This document shows, in pieces, positions 26,213-37,986 of a stretch of 64,000 nt of DNA. This DNA is from Stenotrophomonas sp. 704A1 (GTDB lineage Bacteria > Pseudomonadota > Gammaproteobacteria > Xanthomonadales > Xanthomonadaceae). The position numbers and the translations under genes are program-made. The DNA is taken from the NCBI RefSeq assembly GCF_030549525.1, contig NZ_CP130831.1, positions 1,761,501 through 1,825,500 of the forward strand, written 5' to 3'. Below the pieces are notes generated by a model, which saw nothing but the letters and a program-made list of their open reading frames with translations, was not told where the DNA came from and ran no database searches. The stretch's first letter is position 1. The number at the start of each line of letters is the position of its first letter.

Positions 26213-27226
26213 GTGACGGAAATCCGCCTGATGATCCCATTGTCGATTCTCGACCTGGCCCCGGTCTGCGAAGGCAGCGATACCACGGCCGCCTTCGCCA
26301 ACATGCTTGAACTGGCCCAGCATGCCGACGCGCTGGGCTACCGCCGCTACTGGCTGGCCGAGCACCACAACATGCCTGGCATCGCCAGTGCGGCCACCGC
26401 CGTGCTGATCGGCCATGTCGCCGGTGGCACCCGGCGCATCCGCGTCGGCGCCGGCGGCATCATGCTGCCCAACCACGCGCCACTGCAGGTGGCCGAGCAG
26501 TTCGGCACGCTGGCGTCGCTGTACCCGGACCGCATCGATCTCGGCCTGGGGCGGGCCCCCGGTACCGACCAGCCGACCGCCCGCGCACTGCGCCGCTACT
26601 TCGACAGCGCCGACCAGTTCCCGCAGGACGTACGTGAGCTGCTGCACTACTTCGAGCCGGTGCAGCCGGGCCAGGCCGTGCAGGCGGTACCGGGTGGCGG
26701 CCTGCGGGTGCCGACCTGGATCCTTGGTTCCAGCCTGTTCGGTGCGCGCATGGCGGCCTCGATGGGCCTGCCCTACGCCTTTGCCTCGCACTTCGCGCCA
26801 GACGCGATGGACGAAGCGCTGGCGGTGTACCGCCGTGAATTCCGGCCCTCGGCCACGCTCAAGCAGCCGCACGCGATGCTGGCGCTGAACGTGGTGGCCA
26901 GTGACAGCGAAGCCGAGTCGCGGCGGCTGTTCACCAGCCAGCAGCAGAGCTTCGTCAACCTGCGGCGCGGACGCCCGGGCAGGATTCCCGCACCGATCGA
27001 CGACATCGACGCCTTCTGGGAGCCGCACGAGAAGCTGGGCGTAGAGCGGGCGCTGGCCTGCACCGTGCTCGGTGACCCGCAGCAGGTGGCCGATGGCATG
27101 GCCGCGTTCGTCGAGCGCCACCGGCCCGATGAGCTGATGCTCACCGCCAACGTGTACGACCACCGCGCACGCCTGCGCTCGTTCGAACTGGCCATGCAGG
27201 CCTGGCACGCCCGCCACGCGGGCTGA
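26213..27226 (+). CDS. Luciferase-like (LLM class) flavin-dependent oxidoreductase
   Basis: 337 residues from a GTG at 26213, chosen because the family motif [14 protein letters not shown] follows within 10 residues and a GGGGAT ribosome site precedes it. [20 protein letters not shown] and [20 protein letters not shown] are hallmarks of the bacterial-luciferase-like subfamily including YhbW. Substrate unknown. Confidence 0.87.
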   Translation: MTEIRLMIPLSILDLAPVCEGSDTTAAFANMLELAQHADALGYRRYWLAEHHNMPGIASAATAVLIGHVAGGTRRIRVGAGGIMLPNHAPLQVAEQFGTLASLYPDRIDLGLGRAPGTDQPTARALRRYFDSADQFPQDVRELLHYFEPVQPGQAVQAVPGGGLRVPTWILGSSLFGARMAASMGLPYAFASHFAPDAMDEALAVYRREFRPSATLKQPHAMLALNVVASDSEAESRRLFTSQQQSFVNLRRGRPGRIPAPIDDIDAFWEPHEKLGVERALACTVLGDPQQVADGMAAFVERHRPDELMLTANVYDHRARLRSFELAMQAWHARHAG

Positions 27227-27294
27227 ACACGTGCGTCACGGCGCATTGCAGCCAACTCGCGTCTGATGGGGGCTCACACCACCGGAGCCCCCAC

Positions 27295-27792
27295 ATGGCC
27301 GACACCCGCGCCGAACACATCGCCCGCCTGGCTGAACTGATCAAGGACGTGGAGGTGGCGATGTTCACCACCACCGGCGTCGATGGCCGCCTGTACAGCC
27401 GGCCGCTGGGTACCCAGCAGGTCGCCTTCGATGGCGACCTGTGGTTCGCCACCGCCGCCGACAGCCCCAAGGTGGCTGAAATTTCGCTGGATCCACGCGT
27501 CAACGTGGCCTACGCCTCGCCGTCGAAGAACACCTATGTCTCGGTGGCAGGTACGGCGCGCATCGTCGATGACCGCGCCAAGGTCGAGGAACTGTGGTCG
27601 CCGGCGATGAAGCTGTTCTTCCCCGGCGGCCCGGACGATCCGAACCTGCGCCTGATCCATGTACGCGCGGAAACCGCCGAGTACTGGGATGGGCCGGGCA
27701 CGTTGCTGGGTTCAGCGTTGAGCTTCGTGCTGTCGGCAGTGCAGGACGAGCCGGCGCAGCTGGGCGACAACGGCTTCATCGATCTGCGCTGA
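27295..27792 (+). CDS. Pyridoxamine 5'-phosphate oxidase-fold protein (general stress protein 26 type)
   Basis: 165 residues forming one split-barrel flavin-binding domain: VAMFTTTGVDGRLYSRPLG, LWFATAADSPKVAEI, VNVAYASPSKNTYVSVAGTA. This is the GSP26/YdaG family rather than true PdxH. Binding of flavin or F420 is expected from the family; the role is uncertain. It stands alone, about 70 bases after the oxidoreductase gene. Confidence 0.82.
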   Translation: MADTRAEHIARLAELIKDVEVAMFTTTGVDGRLYSRPLGTQQVAFDGDLWFATAADSPKVAEISLDPRVNVAYASPSKNTYVSVAGTARIVDDRAKVEELWSPAMKLFFPGGPDDPNLRLIHVRAETAEYWDGPGTLLGSALSFVLSAVQDEPAQLGDNGFIDLR

Positions 27793-27804
27793 TCCGGGAT
27801 CGTG

Positions 27805-27862
27805 CGCCGGGCATGGCCCGGCGCTACCGGGGTGCGTCATTCGTCGGGCATGGCCCGGCGGG
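27805..27862. repeat. GTAG-type palindromes, GC-rich subfamily
   Basis: The segment 27805-27827 is the inverted form of GTAGCGCCGGGCCATGCCCG, the same unit as at 46360. A second, partial stem (TCGGGCATGGCCCGGCG) follows near 27842. They fill the short gap between two convergent genes. Confidence 0.8.
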
Positions 27863-27865
27863 CGC

Positions 27866-28519
27866 TCAGAACCAGCGCTGGAACAGGTCCACCGTATAGC
27901 TCACCAGCTGCCCGGAACTGAAGCCGAAGAAGGCGATGGCCGCCAGCGCCGCCATCCAGTTGAACAGCATGAGCGCACCATCGCGCTCCAGCAGGGCCAG
28001 CGCGAACAGCAGCAGCTGGAAGCCGAACAGATAGTTGGTGAACGGAATCGGCAGCGACAGCAGCAGGCCGAGCAGCACCAGCAGCAGGCCACTGAAGGCG
28101 TGCGCAGGCGCCGGGTTCAGCAACTGCGGCAGGCGCGGCTTCAGCATGCGGTCGAGCCGGCGCAGCGCGCCATCGATGCGGTCGAGAAAGCGGTGCATGG
28201 TGCCGCGCCTGGGCCCGCGGCGGGCGATGAAGCCCGGCAGCCACGGCCGGCGCAGGCAGAACAGCATCTGCAGACCGATCAGGATCACCAGCGGTCCGCT
28301 GACCGCCCCGCCCAGTCCGGGAATCGGGATGAAGGCCGGCAGGATCGCCACGAACAGGAACACGCCAAAGGCGCTCTGCTGCAGGTCCTGCAGGATCTGG
28401 CCCAGTTTCATGTGCTGGGTCGGGTCGCCGAAGGCGAACATCGCCAACAGGGTGCGGATGCCCTCGTTGCGGTACTCCGGAGTGGCGCCGCCGGCGCCGG
28501 ACTCAGGCGGTGAGCTCAT
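27866..28519 (-). CDS. ExoD-family membrane protein
   Basis: 217 residues from the ATG at 28519. It has about four to five hydrophobic helices with AFGVFLFVAILPAFIPIPGL and SGPLVILIGLQMLFCLRRPW, and a repeat-like second half. This fits the ExoD family, linked to exopolysaccharide synthesis and alkaline tolerance in rhizobia; the molecular role is not known. Its 5' end overlaps the 3' end of the CorC-type gene by 17 bases, so the two are co-transcribed. Confidence 0.82.
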   Translation of the reverse strand: MSSPPESGAGGATPEYRNEGIRTLLAMFAFGDPTQHMKLGQILQDLQQSAFGVFLFVAILPAFIPIPGLGGAVSGPLVILIGLQMLFCLRRPWLPGFIARRGPRRGTMHRFLDRIDGALRRLDRMLKPRLPQLLNPAPAHAFSGLLLVLLGLLLSLPIPFTNYLFGFQLLLFALALLERDGALMLFNWMAALAAIAFFGFSSGQLVSYTVDLFQRWF

Positions 28520-29822
28520 CGGCGTGCTCGTCGGACAGGGTGCGCAGCAGCAGCTTGTCCACCCGTGCGCCGTCCAGATCGACCACCTCGAAGCGCCAGC
28601 CGGCCCAGTCGAAGTACTCGCCGGCATGCGGGATGCGCCCGAAGAAGTGGATGCACATCCCGGCCAGCGTGTAGTAGTCGCCTTCCTCGGCATCGGGCAG
28701 GTCATTGGTGCCGATCAGTTCGCGCAGGTCCTCGATCGGCAGCGAGCCGTCCACCAGCAGCGAGCCGTCCTCCCGGGTCACCACCAGGGCGTCCTCGTCG
28801 GCGTTCTCGGTCGCCTGCAGGCGGCCGACCACCGCGCCCATCAGGTCGCTGATGGTCACCAGCCCCTGGATCTCGCCGTACTCGTCCACCACCAGCGCCA
28901 TCGACTGCTGTTCTTCGCGGAAGATCTCCAGCAGCTTCATCGCATGGGTGGATTCGGATACGTACAGCGGCTCGCGCAGGGTCTGGAACAGCGCGTTGTC
29001 GCCACGCGCCATGCGTGTGGCCAGCGACTTCAGTTCAAGCACGCCGACCACGTCCATGTCGTTGTCGCGGTACACCGGGTACCGTGAGAACTCATGCTCG
29101 GCCATGATCTCCAGGTTCTTGTCCAGGCCGGCGAGCGTATCCAGCCAGGCGATCCGGTTGCGCGGGGTCATCAGGCTGTCGGCGGTGCGGTCGCCCAGGC
29201 GCATCACGCGGTTCATCATGTCGCGTTCGTGCGCATCGATCACGCCGGCCTCGTGACTCTCGGCTACCAGCATGCGGATCTCTTCTTCGGTGACCGACGC
29301 CACTTCGTCCTTGCCCAGGCCGAACAGGCGCAGCACCAGCTGGGTGGTCCGCGACAGCAGCCAGACGAAGGGGAAGGCCATCTTGGCCAGCCAGCTCATC
29401 GGCAGCGCGACCAGGCCGGCGATGTCCTCCGACCGGGTCAGGGCCAGGCGCTTGGGCACCAGTTCGCCGAAGATCAGGGTGATGAAGGTGATCAGGGTCA
29501 CCGCCAGCGCCTTGCCCACGGCGCCGGCATAGGCAAAGCCGGGCATCAGGCCCTGGATCCAGCCGCCGATCGCCTCACCGAGCGCTTCACCGCCCAGGAA
29601 ACCGGTCAGCACACCGATCACGGTGATGCCGATCTGCACGGTGGACAGGAACGCCTCGGGCTTCTCCGACAGCTCCAGGGCCTTGGCGGCGCGCTTGGAG
29701 GTGCCGGCCAGCTGCTTGAGGCGGCTCTTGCGCGAGGTCATGACCGACATCTCGGACATGGCGAAGAAGCCGTTCAGCAGAACCAGCGCGAAAAGGATCA
29801 GGATCATTTCAAACACGGGCAT
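28503..29822 (-). CDS. CNNM/CorC-type membrane protein with CBS pair
   Basis: 439 residues. An N-terminal CNNM transmembrane domain (four hydrophobic segments within the first ~160 residues; FGELVPKRLAL is typical) is followed by two CBS domains (about 205-335, with MTPRNRIAWLDT and IQGLVTISDLMGAVVG) and a C-terminal CorC/HlyC domain. Such proteins are implicated in magnesium or cobalt efflux, though often misnamed hemolysins. Confidence 0.9.
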   Translation of the reverse strand: MPVFEMILILFALVLLNGFFAMSEMSVMTSRKSRLKQLAGTSKRAAKALELSEKPEAFLSTVQIGITVIGVLTGFLGGEALGEAIGGWIQGLMPGFAYAGAVGKALAVTLITFITLIFGELVPKRLALTRSEDIAGLVALPMSWLAKMAFPFVWLLSRTTQLVLRLFGLGKDEVASVTEEEIRMLVAESHEAGVIDAHERDMMNRVMRLGDRTADSLMTPRNRIAWLDTLAGLDKNLEIMAEHEFSRYPVYRDNDMDVVGVLELKSLATRMARGDNALFQTLREPLYVSESTHAMKLLEIFREEQQSMALVVDEYGEIQGLVTISDLMGAVVGRLQATENADEDALVVTREDGSLLVDGSLPIEDLRELIGTNDLPDAEEGDYYTLAGMCIHFFGRIPHAGEYFDWAGWRFEVVDLDGARVDKLLLRTLSDEHADELTA

Positions 29823-30034
29823 CGTCCCCGGTTGGTGACAGGGAGGGCGGGTGCTTGCGATGGCGGCAGGCGCTCAGGACCAGGGTCCGGCGCGGCGCAG
29901 GGGGATAAGGGTCGTCGTCCATAAGGTGCGCCCGAAGGCGCGTTGGCATCTTAGCAAAGGGCCGTGGCAGGGTGGCAACTGCCCGTTCAGGTTGGGCCGT
30001 TGCAGGGGGCGGACGGGTGCGGGGATACCCGTGA

Positions 30035-30052
30035 TGGTCATCTAGCCGTCAT
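30035..30052 (+). promoter_or_regulatory. Pho-box-like direct repeat upstream of DUF47-pit
   Basis: TGGTCAT (30035-30041) and CCGTCAT (30046-30052) are two 7-base repeats 4 bases apart, the spacing of the PhoB box (consensus CTGTCAT-N4-CTGTCAT). The matches are 5/7 and 6/7. A CATAAT -10 candidate overlaps the second repeat, closer than usual for PhoB activation. Confidence 0.4.
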
Positions 30053-30099
30053 AATTCCCGCTGGTGCCGTCCTTCCCGCGACGGCTGACAGGTTTCTCA

Positions 30100-30726
30100 A
30101 TGTTCTCTCTGCAGACCATTTTCGGTTCCGGCAAACAGTTCTACACCCTGCTTGATGAGGCTGCCGTCGCGGCCTCCGATGCCGCCAGGGCACTGCATTC
30201 GATGCTGCGCGAGGCCGACCGCCAGCCCGCGCTGGACGCCTTCAAGCTGGCCCGCCTGCGCGAGCGCGCCGCCTCGGACAAGATCAGCCAGGCGCTGGTG
30301 GACAGCTTCATGACCCCGATCGAGCGTGAAGACATCGAAGCGCTGGGCTCGGCCCTGTACAAGATTCCCAAGCAGATCGAGAAGTTCGCCGATCGCTATT
30401 CGCTGGCCACGACCCACCTGGAGCACATCGACTTCGCGCCGCGCGCGGCGATGCTGGAGCAGGCGGCCGGGGTGGTGGTGGAGATGGTGGCCGACCTGCG
30501 CCACATGAACCTGGACCGGATGACCGCGCTCAACGAGAAGCTGCGCTCGCTGGAGAACGAAGCCGACCGCCTGATGCTGGAGCTGTACCGCGACATCTAC
30601 TCCGGTCGCCTGGACAACCTGCAGATGTTCCTGCTCAAGGAATTCTTCGAGATCCTGGAAAAGGCCATCGACCGTTGCCGCGAGGCGGGTGTGGTGGCGT
30701 ACCAGATCGTGTTGAAGAACAGCTGA
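30100..30726 (+). CDS. DUF47/PhoU-like phosphate transport regulator
   Basis: 208 residues, almost all helical. FYTLLDEAAVAASDAARAL, FMTPIEREDIEALGSALY and the conserved LENEADRLMLELYRDIY segment mark the DUF47 (PhoU-like) family, which acts with Pit-type phosphate carriers. The pit gene starts 13 bases downstream, forming the common DUF47-pit operon. The ATG at 30100 is preceded by a weak ribosome site. Confidence 0.9.
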   Translation: MFSLQTIFGSGKQFYTLLDEAAVAASDAARALHSMLREADRQPALDAFKLARLRERAASDKISQALVDSFMTPIEREDIEALGSALYKIPKQIEKFADRYSLATTHLEHIDFAPRAAMLEQAAGVVVEMVADLRHMNLDRMTALNEKLRSLENEADRLMLELYRDIYSGRLDNLQMFLLKEFFEILEKAIDRCREAGVVAYQIVLKNS

Positions 30727-30739
30727 CGGACGCCGCCGC

Positions 30740-31861
30740 ATGTTGACCCTTGTCCTGGTGGTGATCCTGGCCGCACTCGTCTTCGAGTTCATCAACGGCT
30801 TCCACGACACCGCCAACTCCATTGCCACCGTGGTGGCGACCAAGGTGCTCTCGCCCGGCTGGGCGGTGATGCTGGCCGCCTTCATGAACCTCATCGGTGC
30901 GCTGACCGGCACCGCCGTGGCGCTCACCATCGCTTCGGGCCTGCTCAACACCAACGTGGTCGAGGTGACCCCGCAGGTGATCCTGTGCGCGCTGCTGGGC
31001 GGCATCATCTGGAACCTGATCACCTGGTGGAAGGGCCTGCCGTCCTCCTCCTCGCACGCACTGATCGGTGGCCTGTGTGGCGCCGGCCTGGCGGCGGCCC
31101 ACAACAACTGGGACGCGCTGATCTGGTCCGAGCGGCTGGGCAGCTGGGCACAGAACAAGGGCCTGCTGTGGAAGGTGTTCGTGCCGATGATCACCTCGCC
31201 GATCGCCGGCTTCCTGCTGGGCATCGTGGTGATGGTGCTGTTGTGGGCACTCATCGCCGGTCTGGCAAAGATCGGCGGTGCCATTGGCCGGCTGGCCCGT
31301 CCGCGCATCGTCAATGCGTTCTTCGGCAAGGCGCAGATCGCCTCGGCGGCTTACATGGGCTTCGCCCACGGCCACAACGATGCGCAGAAGACCATGGGCA
31401 TCATCGCGATGACCCTGATCGGTGCCGAAGCCACCGGTGCGCTGGACGACCTGCCGTCGTGGCTGGCGTTCATGCACCCGGATGCCCACGCCGGTGATGG
31501 CATCGCCATGTGGATCGTGCTGACCTGCGCGGTGGTGATGGCCGCCGGTACCGCCTCGGGTGGCTGGAAGATCATCAAGACCCTGGGCCACAAGATGGTC
31601 AAGCTGCATCCGATCCATGGCTTCGCCGCGGAGACCAGCTCGGCCACCATCCTGACCCTGGCTGCCCACTTCGGCATGCCGGTCTCGACCACGCACAGCA
31701 TCTCCACCGCGATCATGGGCGTGGGCTTCGCCAAGAACCCGCGTTCGCTGAAGTTCGGCGTGATCGAACGCATCGTCTGGGCCTGGATCCTGACCATCCC
31801 CGCGGCCGGTGGCTGCGCGTACCTGATCCTGAAGCTGTTCGAACTGTTCGGCTGGACCTGA
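30740..31861 (+). CDS. pit: PiT-family inorganic phosphate transporter
   Basis: 373 residues with about ten membrane helices in two homologous halves. The first half has the signature FINGFHDTANSIATVV, the second GFAHGHNDAQKTMGIIAM and GMPVSTTHSISTAIMG. It should import phosphate (as a metal-phosphate complex) with protons. It is shorter than E. coli PitA (about 500 residues), lacking the long central loop. A strong terminator follows. Confidence 0.93.
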   Translation: MLTLVLVVILAALVFEFINGFHDTANSIATVVATKVLSPGWAVMLAAFMNLIGALTGTAVALTIASGLLNTNVVEVTPQVILCALLGGIIWNLITWWKGLPSSSSHALIGGLCGAGLAAAHNNWDALIWSERLGSWAQNKGLLWKVFVPMITSPIAGFLLGIVVMVLLWALIAGLAKIGGAIGRLARPRIVNAFFGKAQIASAAYMGFAHGHNDAQKTMGIIAMTLIGAEATGALDDLPSWLAFMHPDAHAGDGIAMWIVLTCAVVMAAGTASGGWKIIKTLGHKMVKLHPIHGFAAETSSATILTLAAHFGMPVSTTHSISTAIMGVGFAKNPRSLKFGVIERIVWAWILTIPAAGGCAYLILKLFELFGWT

Positions 31862-31887
31862 CCTGCACGCGCAGGTTGCCCGCAGAA

Positions 31888-31915
31888 AAGCCCGCCGTAT
31901 CCCGGCGGGCTTTTT
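31888..31915 (+). terminator. Intrinsic terminator after pit
   Basis: AAGCCCGCCG pairs with CGGCGGGCTT over a TATCC loop, followed by a T run. It lies 27 bases after the pit stop. Confidence 0.93.
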
Positions 31916-32008
31916 GATGGGCCGATCCTTCCCGCAGAAAGCCCGCTGTTGTCGTTGCCTTCGCCGTTGCAGCGAGCCGGTGCCGGGCCGCAGGCCCGTC
32001 CGCACCCC

Positions 32009-32596
32009 TCAGTTGCGCTGGAACAGCGCCTGGCTGTCCTGGGCCAGCAGGCCATACACCGCCGAATCCGAAAGCTCGCCCTGGATGCGCCAACGCTGGC
32101 GCAGCAGGCCTTCGCGGTGGAAGCCGAGGCGATCCAGCACCCGTGCGGAAGGCTGGTTGCGCGGGTCGATCTCCGCCTCCACCCGGTGCAGGTGCAACGT
32201 GCCGAACAGATAGTCCAGCACCTGCTGCAGCGCTTCATGCATGTAGCCGTGGCCCTGCATGCCCGGCGCGAGCAGATAGCCGATCTCCGCCCGTGCGGCA
32301 TCGCGGTCCAGCGCGAACACCACGCAGATGCCCAGCAACGGCCCCTCCAGCGATTCGCGCAGGGCCAGCTTCAGCTGGGTGCCGGTGGCCAGGGCGGCCA
32401 GATCATCGTCGATCTGCGCACGCGCCTCGGCGGGGCGCGACCACGCCGGGTGGTTCCACCAGCGCATCACCGCGGGATCGGACTGCAGGGAGAACAGCGC
32501 CGCGGCGTCATCGCGGCGGATCGGGCTCAGTACCAGGCGCGCACTGCGCAGCGGCAGGCCGGGGAACAACGGCGGGTTGGCGGGCAATTCGGTCAT
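32009..32596 (-). CDS. RimJ/RimL-type GNAT acetyltransferase
   Basis: 195 residues from the ATG at 32596; the longer frame has no ribosome site. The GNAT pattern is LVLSPIRRDDAAALFSLQSD, AEIGYLLAPGMQGHGYMHEAL (acetyl-CoA loop) and NQPSARVLDRLGFHREGLLR, typical of ribosomal-protein or general amine acetyltransferases. Acceptor unknown. Confidence 0.88.
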   Translation of the reverse strand: MTELPANPPLFPGLPLRSARLVLSPIRRDDAAALFSLQSDPAVMRWWNHPAWSRPAEARAQIDDDLAALATGTQLKLALRESLEGPLLGICVVFALDRDAARAEIGYLLAPGMQGHGYMHEALQQVLDYLFGTLHLHRVEAEIDPRNQPSARVLDRLGFHREGLLRQRWRIQGELSDSAVYGLLAQDSQALFQRN

Positions 32597-32718
32597 CCAC
32601 GCAGGTGAGCGCGCATTATGGACCCGCCGGGTTTGCCGATGGGGGCGTAATGCCCCCGCGGCTGGCAGGCCGGGGTCAGCGCCGTCTCCGGGGAAACGGA
32701 TCCGACCCCGGGCTGCGA

Positions 32719-34608
32719 TCAGGCTTCCAGCGAAGCGAGGTCGCCCTTGCTCTCCAGCCATCCCTTGCGGTCGCTTGCACGCTTCTTGGCCAGCAGCATG
32801 TCCATCAGCGAACTGGTCTGCTCGCGGTCGTCCACAGTCAGCTGCACCAGGCGCCGGGTGTCCGGGTGGATGGTGGATTCGCGCAGCTGCGGCGGATTCA
32901 TTTCGCCCAGGCCCTTGAAGCGGGTCACGCTGACGGCACCCTTGATCTTCTCGCGCTCGATCTTGTCCAGCATCGTGCGCTTCTCTTCCTCGTCCAGGGC
33001 GTAGAACACCTGCTTGCCCACGTCGATCCGGAACAGCGGCGGCATCGCCACGAACACGTGGCCAGCATCGACCAGCGCCGGGAAGTGCTTCAGGAACAGC
33101 GCGGTCAGCAGGGTCGCGATGTGCAGGCCGTCGGAGTCGGCGTCGGCCAGGATCACCACCTTGCCGTAGCGCAGGCCGCTGATGTCATCCTTGCCCGGAT
33201 CGCAGCCGATCGCGATGGCCAGGTTGTGCACTTCTTCCGAAGCCAGCACGCTGTTGGAAGAGACTTCCCAGGTGTTCAGGATCTTGCCGCGCAGCGGCAT
33301 GATCGCCTGGAAATCCTTGTCGCGTGCCTGCTTGGCGCTGCCGCCTGCCGAGTCACCCTCGACCAGGAACAGTTCGGTGCGCGACAGGTCCTGGCTGATG
33401 CAGTCGGCCAGCTTGCCCGGCAGGGCAGGGCCCTGGGTCACCTTCTTGCGGACAACCAGCTTCTCGGTCTTCAGACGCGCGCTGGCCCGCTCGATGGCGA
33501 TCTGCGCGATCTTCTCGCCCAGCTCCACGTTCTGGTTCAGCAGCAGGCTGAAGGCATCGTGCGCGGCGCCTTCGACGAACCCGGCCGCCTGGCGCGAGGA
33601 CAGGCGCTCCTTGGTCTGGCCGCTGAACTGCGGGTCGGTCATCTTCAGCGACAGCACGAACGACACGCGGTCCCACACGTCTTCCGGGGCCAGCTTGACG
33701 CCACGCGGCAGCAGGTTGCGGAAGTCGCAGAACTCGCGCAGCGCTTCGGTCAGGCCGGTGCGCAGGCCGTTGGCGTGGGTGCCGTGCTGCGCGGTCGGGA
33801 TCAGGTTGACGTAGCTTTCCTGCACCAGCTCGCCTTCCGGCAGCCAGGCCACCGCCCAGTCAACGATCTCGGTGTCCTTCTTCAGGCTGCCGACGAACAG
33901 GTCGGCCGGCAGCGATTCGCGATCGCCCAGCTCCAGCTTCAGGTAGTCGCGCAGGCCGTCTTCGTAGTACCAGGTATCCACTTCGCCGGTGGCTTCGTCG
34001 GTCAGCTTGACCGTCAGGCCCGGGCACAGCACCGCCTTGGCGCGCAGCAGGTGCTTCAGTGCACGCACGGCGAACTTCGGCGTATCGAAATACTTCGGGT
34101 CCGGCCAGAAGCGCACGCGGGTACCGGTGTTCTTCTTGCCGACGCTGCCGACCACTTCCAGCGGGGTGGCGCGGTCGCCATTGCGGAAGGTGATGCGGTG
34201 CTCCGCACCATCGCGCTTGATGTGCACTTCCACCAGGGTCGACAGCGCGTTGACCACACTGACGCCGACGCCGTGCAGGCCGCCGGAGAAGGTGTAGTTG
34301 TTGTTGTTGAACTTGCCGCCCGCATGCAGGCGGGTCAGGATCAGCTCGACACCCGGGATCTTCTCTTCCGGATGGATGTCCACCGGCATGCCGCGGCCGT
34401 CATCGCTGACCTCGACGCTGCCGTCCTTGTACAGCGTGATCTCGATCGACCGGGCGTGGCCGGCAAGGGCTTCGTCCACCGAGTTGTCGATCACTTCCTG
34501 CGCCAGATGGTTCGGGCGCGCGGTGTCGGTATACATGCCGGGGCGGCGCTTGACCGGGTCAAGGCCGGACAGGACTTCAATATCGGCGGCGTTATAGCGG
34601 GCGTTCAT
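32719..34608 (-). CDS. parE: DNA topoisomerase IV subunit B
   Basis: 629 residues, full length. The N-terminal GHKL ATPase has DNSVDEALAGHA and FSGGLHGVGVSVVNAL; the TOPRIM domain has VEGDSAGGSAKQARDK, PLRGKILNTWEV and ADADSDGLHIATLL; the C-terminus has RFKGLGEMNPPQL. Together with ParC it decatenates chromosomes. GHGVGV-type sequence plus the lack of a GyrB-type insertion and a total length near 630 favour ParE over GyrB. Confidence 0.95.
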   Translation of the reverse strand: MNARYNAADIEVLSGLDPVKRRPGMYTDTARPNHLAQEVIDNSVDEALAGHARSIEITLYKDGSVEVSDDGRGMPVDIHPEEKIPGVELILTRLHAGGKFNNNNYTFSGGLHGVGVSVVNALSTLVEVHIKRDGAEHRITFRNGDRATPLEVVGSVGKKNTGTRVRFWPDPKYFDTPKFAVRALKHLLRAKAVLCPGLTVKLTDEATGEVDTWYYEDGLRDYLKLELGDRESLPADLFVGSLKKDTEIVDWAVAWLPEGELVQESYVNLIPTAQHGTHANGLRTGLTEALREFCDFRNLLPRGVKLAPEDVWDRVSFVLSLKMTDPQFSGQTKERLSSRQAAGFVEGAAHDAFSLLLNQNVELGEKIAQIAIERASARLKTEKLVVRKKVTQGPALPGKLADCISQDLSRTELFLVEGDSAGGSAKQARDKDFQAIMPLRGKILNTWEVSSNSVLASEEVHNLAIAIGCDPGKDDISGLRYGKVVILADADSDGLHIATLLTALFLKHFPALVDAGHVFVAMPPLFRIDVGKQVFYALDEEEKRTMLDKIEREKIKGAVSVTRFKGLGEMNPPQLRESTIHPDTRRLVQLTVDDREQTSSLMDMLLAKKRASDRKGWLESKGDLASLEA

Positions 34609-34768
34609 CTATCTTCGAAAGCTTGGAGCGACGGGCAAGTGTGCGGTCTGGACCGGGATTTTGCACGCCTGCGGTTCAGCCTCCGCCGCGGGGAGGGGGT
34701 AAAATGACAGTCGCTGGAATCTGAACGCCGGCGCCCCCATGTTCAAGCCATCCCGCGAGGAGGACTCC

Positions 34769-35002
34769 ATGAAGAAGTTGCTGACCATTGCGATCCTGGC
34801 TGCTGCCGCTGTTGCGGTGCCGCTGGTGATGGCACAGAACGCAGGCCAGCCGGCCCCGCAGCAGGGCGACCAGGCTGACAAGGCGCAGTCCGAGGCCGAC
34901 GCCAAGGCCAAGCGCCGCGCCCAGGCCAATGCGGAAATGAAGGCCAAGGGCCAGCCGGTACCGCAGCAGGAAGAGGAAGAAGAGGCGCGGAAGAAGAAGT
35001 GA
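34769..35002 (+). CDS. Small exported Gln/Lys-rich protein
   Basis: 77 residues. A signal peptide (1-23, ending PLVMAQ) precedes a hydrophilic, probably disordered tail rich in Gln, Ala, Lys and Glu, ending in EEEEEARKKK. The ATG at 34769 is chosen over an upstream one at 34739 because AGGAGG lies 7 bases before it. Function not recognised. A terminator follows at 35047. Confidence 0.7.
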   Translation: MKKLLTIAILAAAAVAVPLVMAQNAGQPAPQQGDQADKAQSEADAKAKRRAQANAEMKAKGQPVPQQEEEEEARKKK

Positions 35003-35046
35003 TCCTTCCGCCCCGGTGAGCGCTTGCCACACGGGCCCCGCCCTCG

Positions 35047-35076
35047 AACGCCCCGCCCAGCGGGGCGTTTCTTTTT
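35047..35076 (+). terminator. Intrinsic terminator before the pyrG promoter
   Basis: AACGCCCCGC pairs with GCGGGGCGTT over a 3-base loop and is followed by TCTTTTT. Confidence 0.92.
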
Positions 35077-35097
35077 GCCGATGACGCCCTCTGCCCC

Positions 35098-35126
35098 TTG
35101 GGTTGGCGGCCATCTATCTGTAAACT
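35098..35126 (+). promoter_or_regulatory. Probable pyrG promoter
   Basis: TTGGGT (35098-35103) and TAAACT (35121-35126) are 17 bases apart, just after the upstream terminator. The start point would be near 35133, giving a leader of about 270 nt before pyrG. Confidence 0.5.
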
Positions 35127-37067
<1,941 letters not shown>

Positions 37068-37155
37068 CTTGTCACGGGGGCCGCCGGCCCCCATCTTGCA
37101 TGCTTCATCCCCTGGGCACCGGCCCCGCCGGTGCAGCGGACAACAAGGAAACGCC

Positions 37156-37986
37156 ATGAAACTGTGTGGATTCGAGGTCGGGCTGGACCAGCCCCTGTTC
37201 CTGATCGCCGGCCCCTGCGTGATCGAGTCGATGCAGCTGCAGCTGGATACCGCTGGCAAGCTGAAGGAAGTCACCGACCGGCTCGGCGTGAACTTCATCT
37301 TCAAGTCCAGCTTCGACAAGGCCAACCGTACCTCCGGCACCGCCTTCCGTGGCCCGGGCATGGAAGAAGGCCTGAAGGTGCTGGCCGAAGTGAAGAAGCA
37401 GATCGGCGTGCCGGTGCTGACCGACGTGCATGAGTACACCCCGATGGACGAAGTGGCCTCGGTGGTGGACGTGCTGCAGACCCCGGCGTTCCTGGTGCGG
37501 CAGACCGATTTCATCCGCAAGGTGTGCTCGGCGGGCAAGCCGGTCAACATCAAGAAGGGCCAGTTCCTGGCGCCGTGGGACATGAAGCCGGTGGTGGAAA
37601 AGGCGAAGGCGACCGGCAACGAGCAGATCATGGTCTGCGAGCGCGGCGCCAGCTTCGGCTACAACAACCTGGTCAGCGACATGCGCTCGCTGGCGGTGAT
37701 GCGCGACACCGGCTGCCCGGTGGTGTTCGACGCCACCCATTCGGTGCAGCTGCCGGGCGGGCAGGGCACCAGCTCCGGTGGCCAGCGCGAACACGTGCCG
37801 GTGCTGGCGCGCGCCGCCGTGGCCGTCGGCATTTCCGGCCTGTTTGCCGAGACCCATCCGGACCCGTCCAAGGCGCTGTCCGACGGCCCCAACGCGTGGC
37901 CGCTGGACCAGATGGAAGCGCTGCTGGAAACCTTGATGGAACTTGACGCGGTAACCAAGAAGCACGGCTTCTCGCGCTTCGCGTGA
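37156..37986 (+). CDS. kdsA: 3-deoxy-D-manno-octulosonate 8-phosphate synthase
   Basis: 276 residues. Family motifs [36 protein letters not shown] and [16 protein letters not shown] are present. It condenses arabinose 5-phosphate with phosphoenolpyruvate to make KDO for lipopolysaccharide. It sits between pyrG and eno, as in many gammaproteobacteria. Its stop overlaps the GTG start of a small membrane protein. Confidence 0.96.
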   Translation: MKLCGFEVGLDQPLFLIAGPCVIESMQLQLDTAGKLKEVTDRLGVNFIFKSSFDKANRTSGTAFRGPGMEEGLKVLAEVKKQIGVPVLTDVHEYTPMDEVASVVDVLQTPAFLVRQTDFIRKVCSAGKPVNIKKGQFLAPWDMKPVVEKAKATGNEQIMVCERGASFGYNNLVSDMRSLAVMRDTGCPVVFDATHSVQLPGGQGTSSGGQREHVPVLARAAVAVGISGLFAETHPDPSKALSDGPNAWPLDQMEALLETLMELDAVTKKHGFSRFA

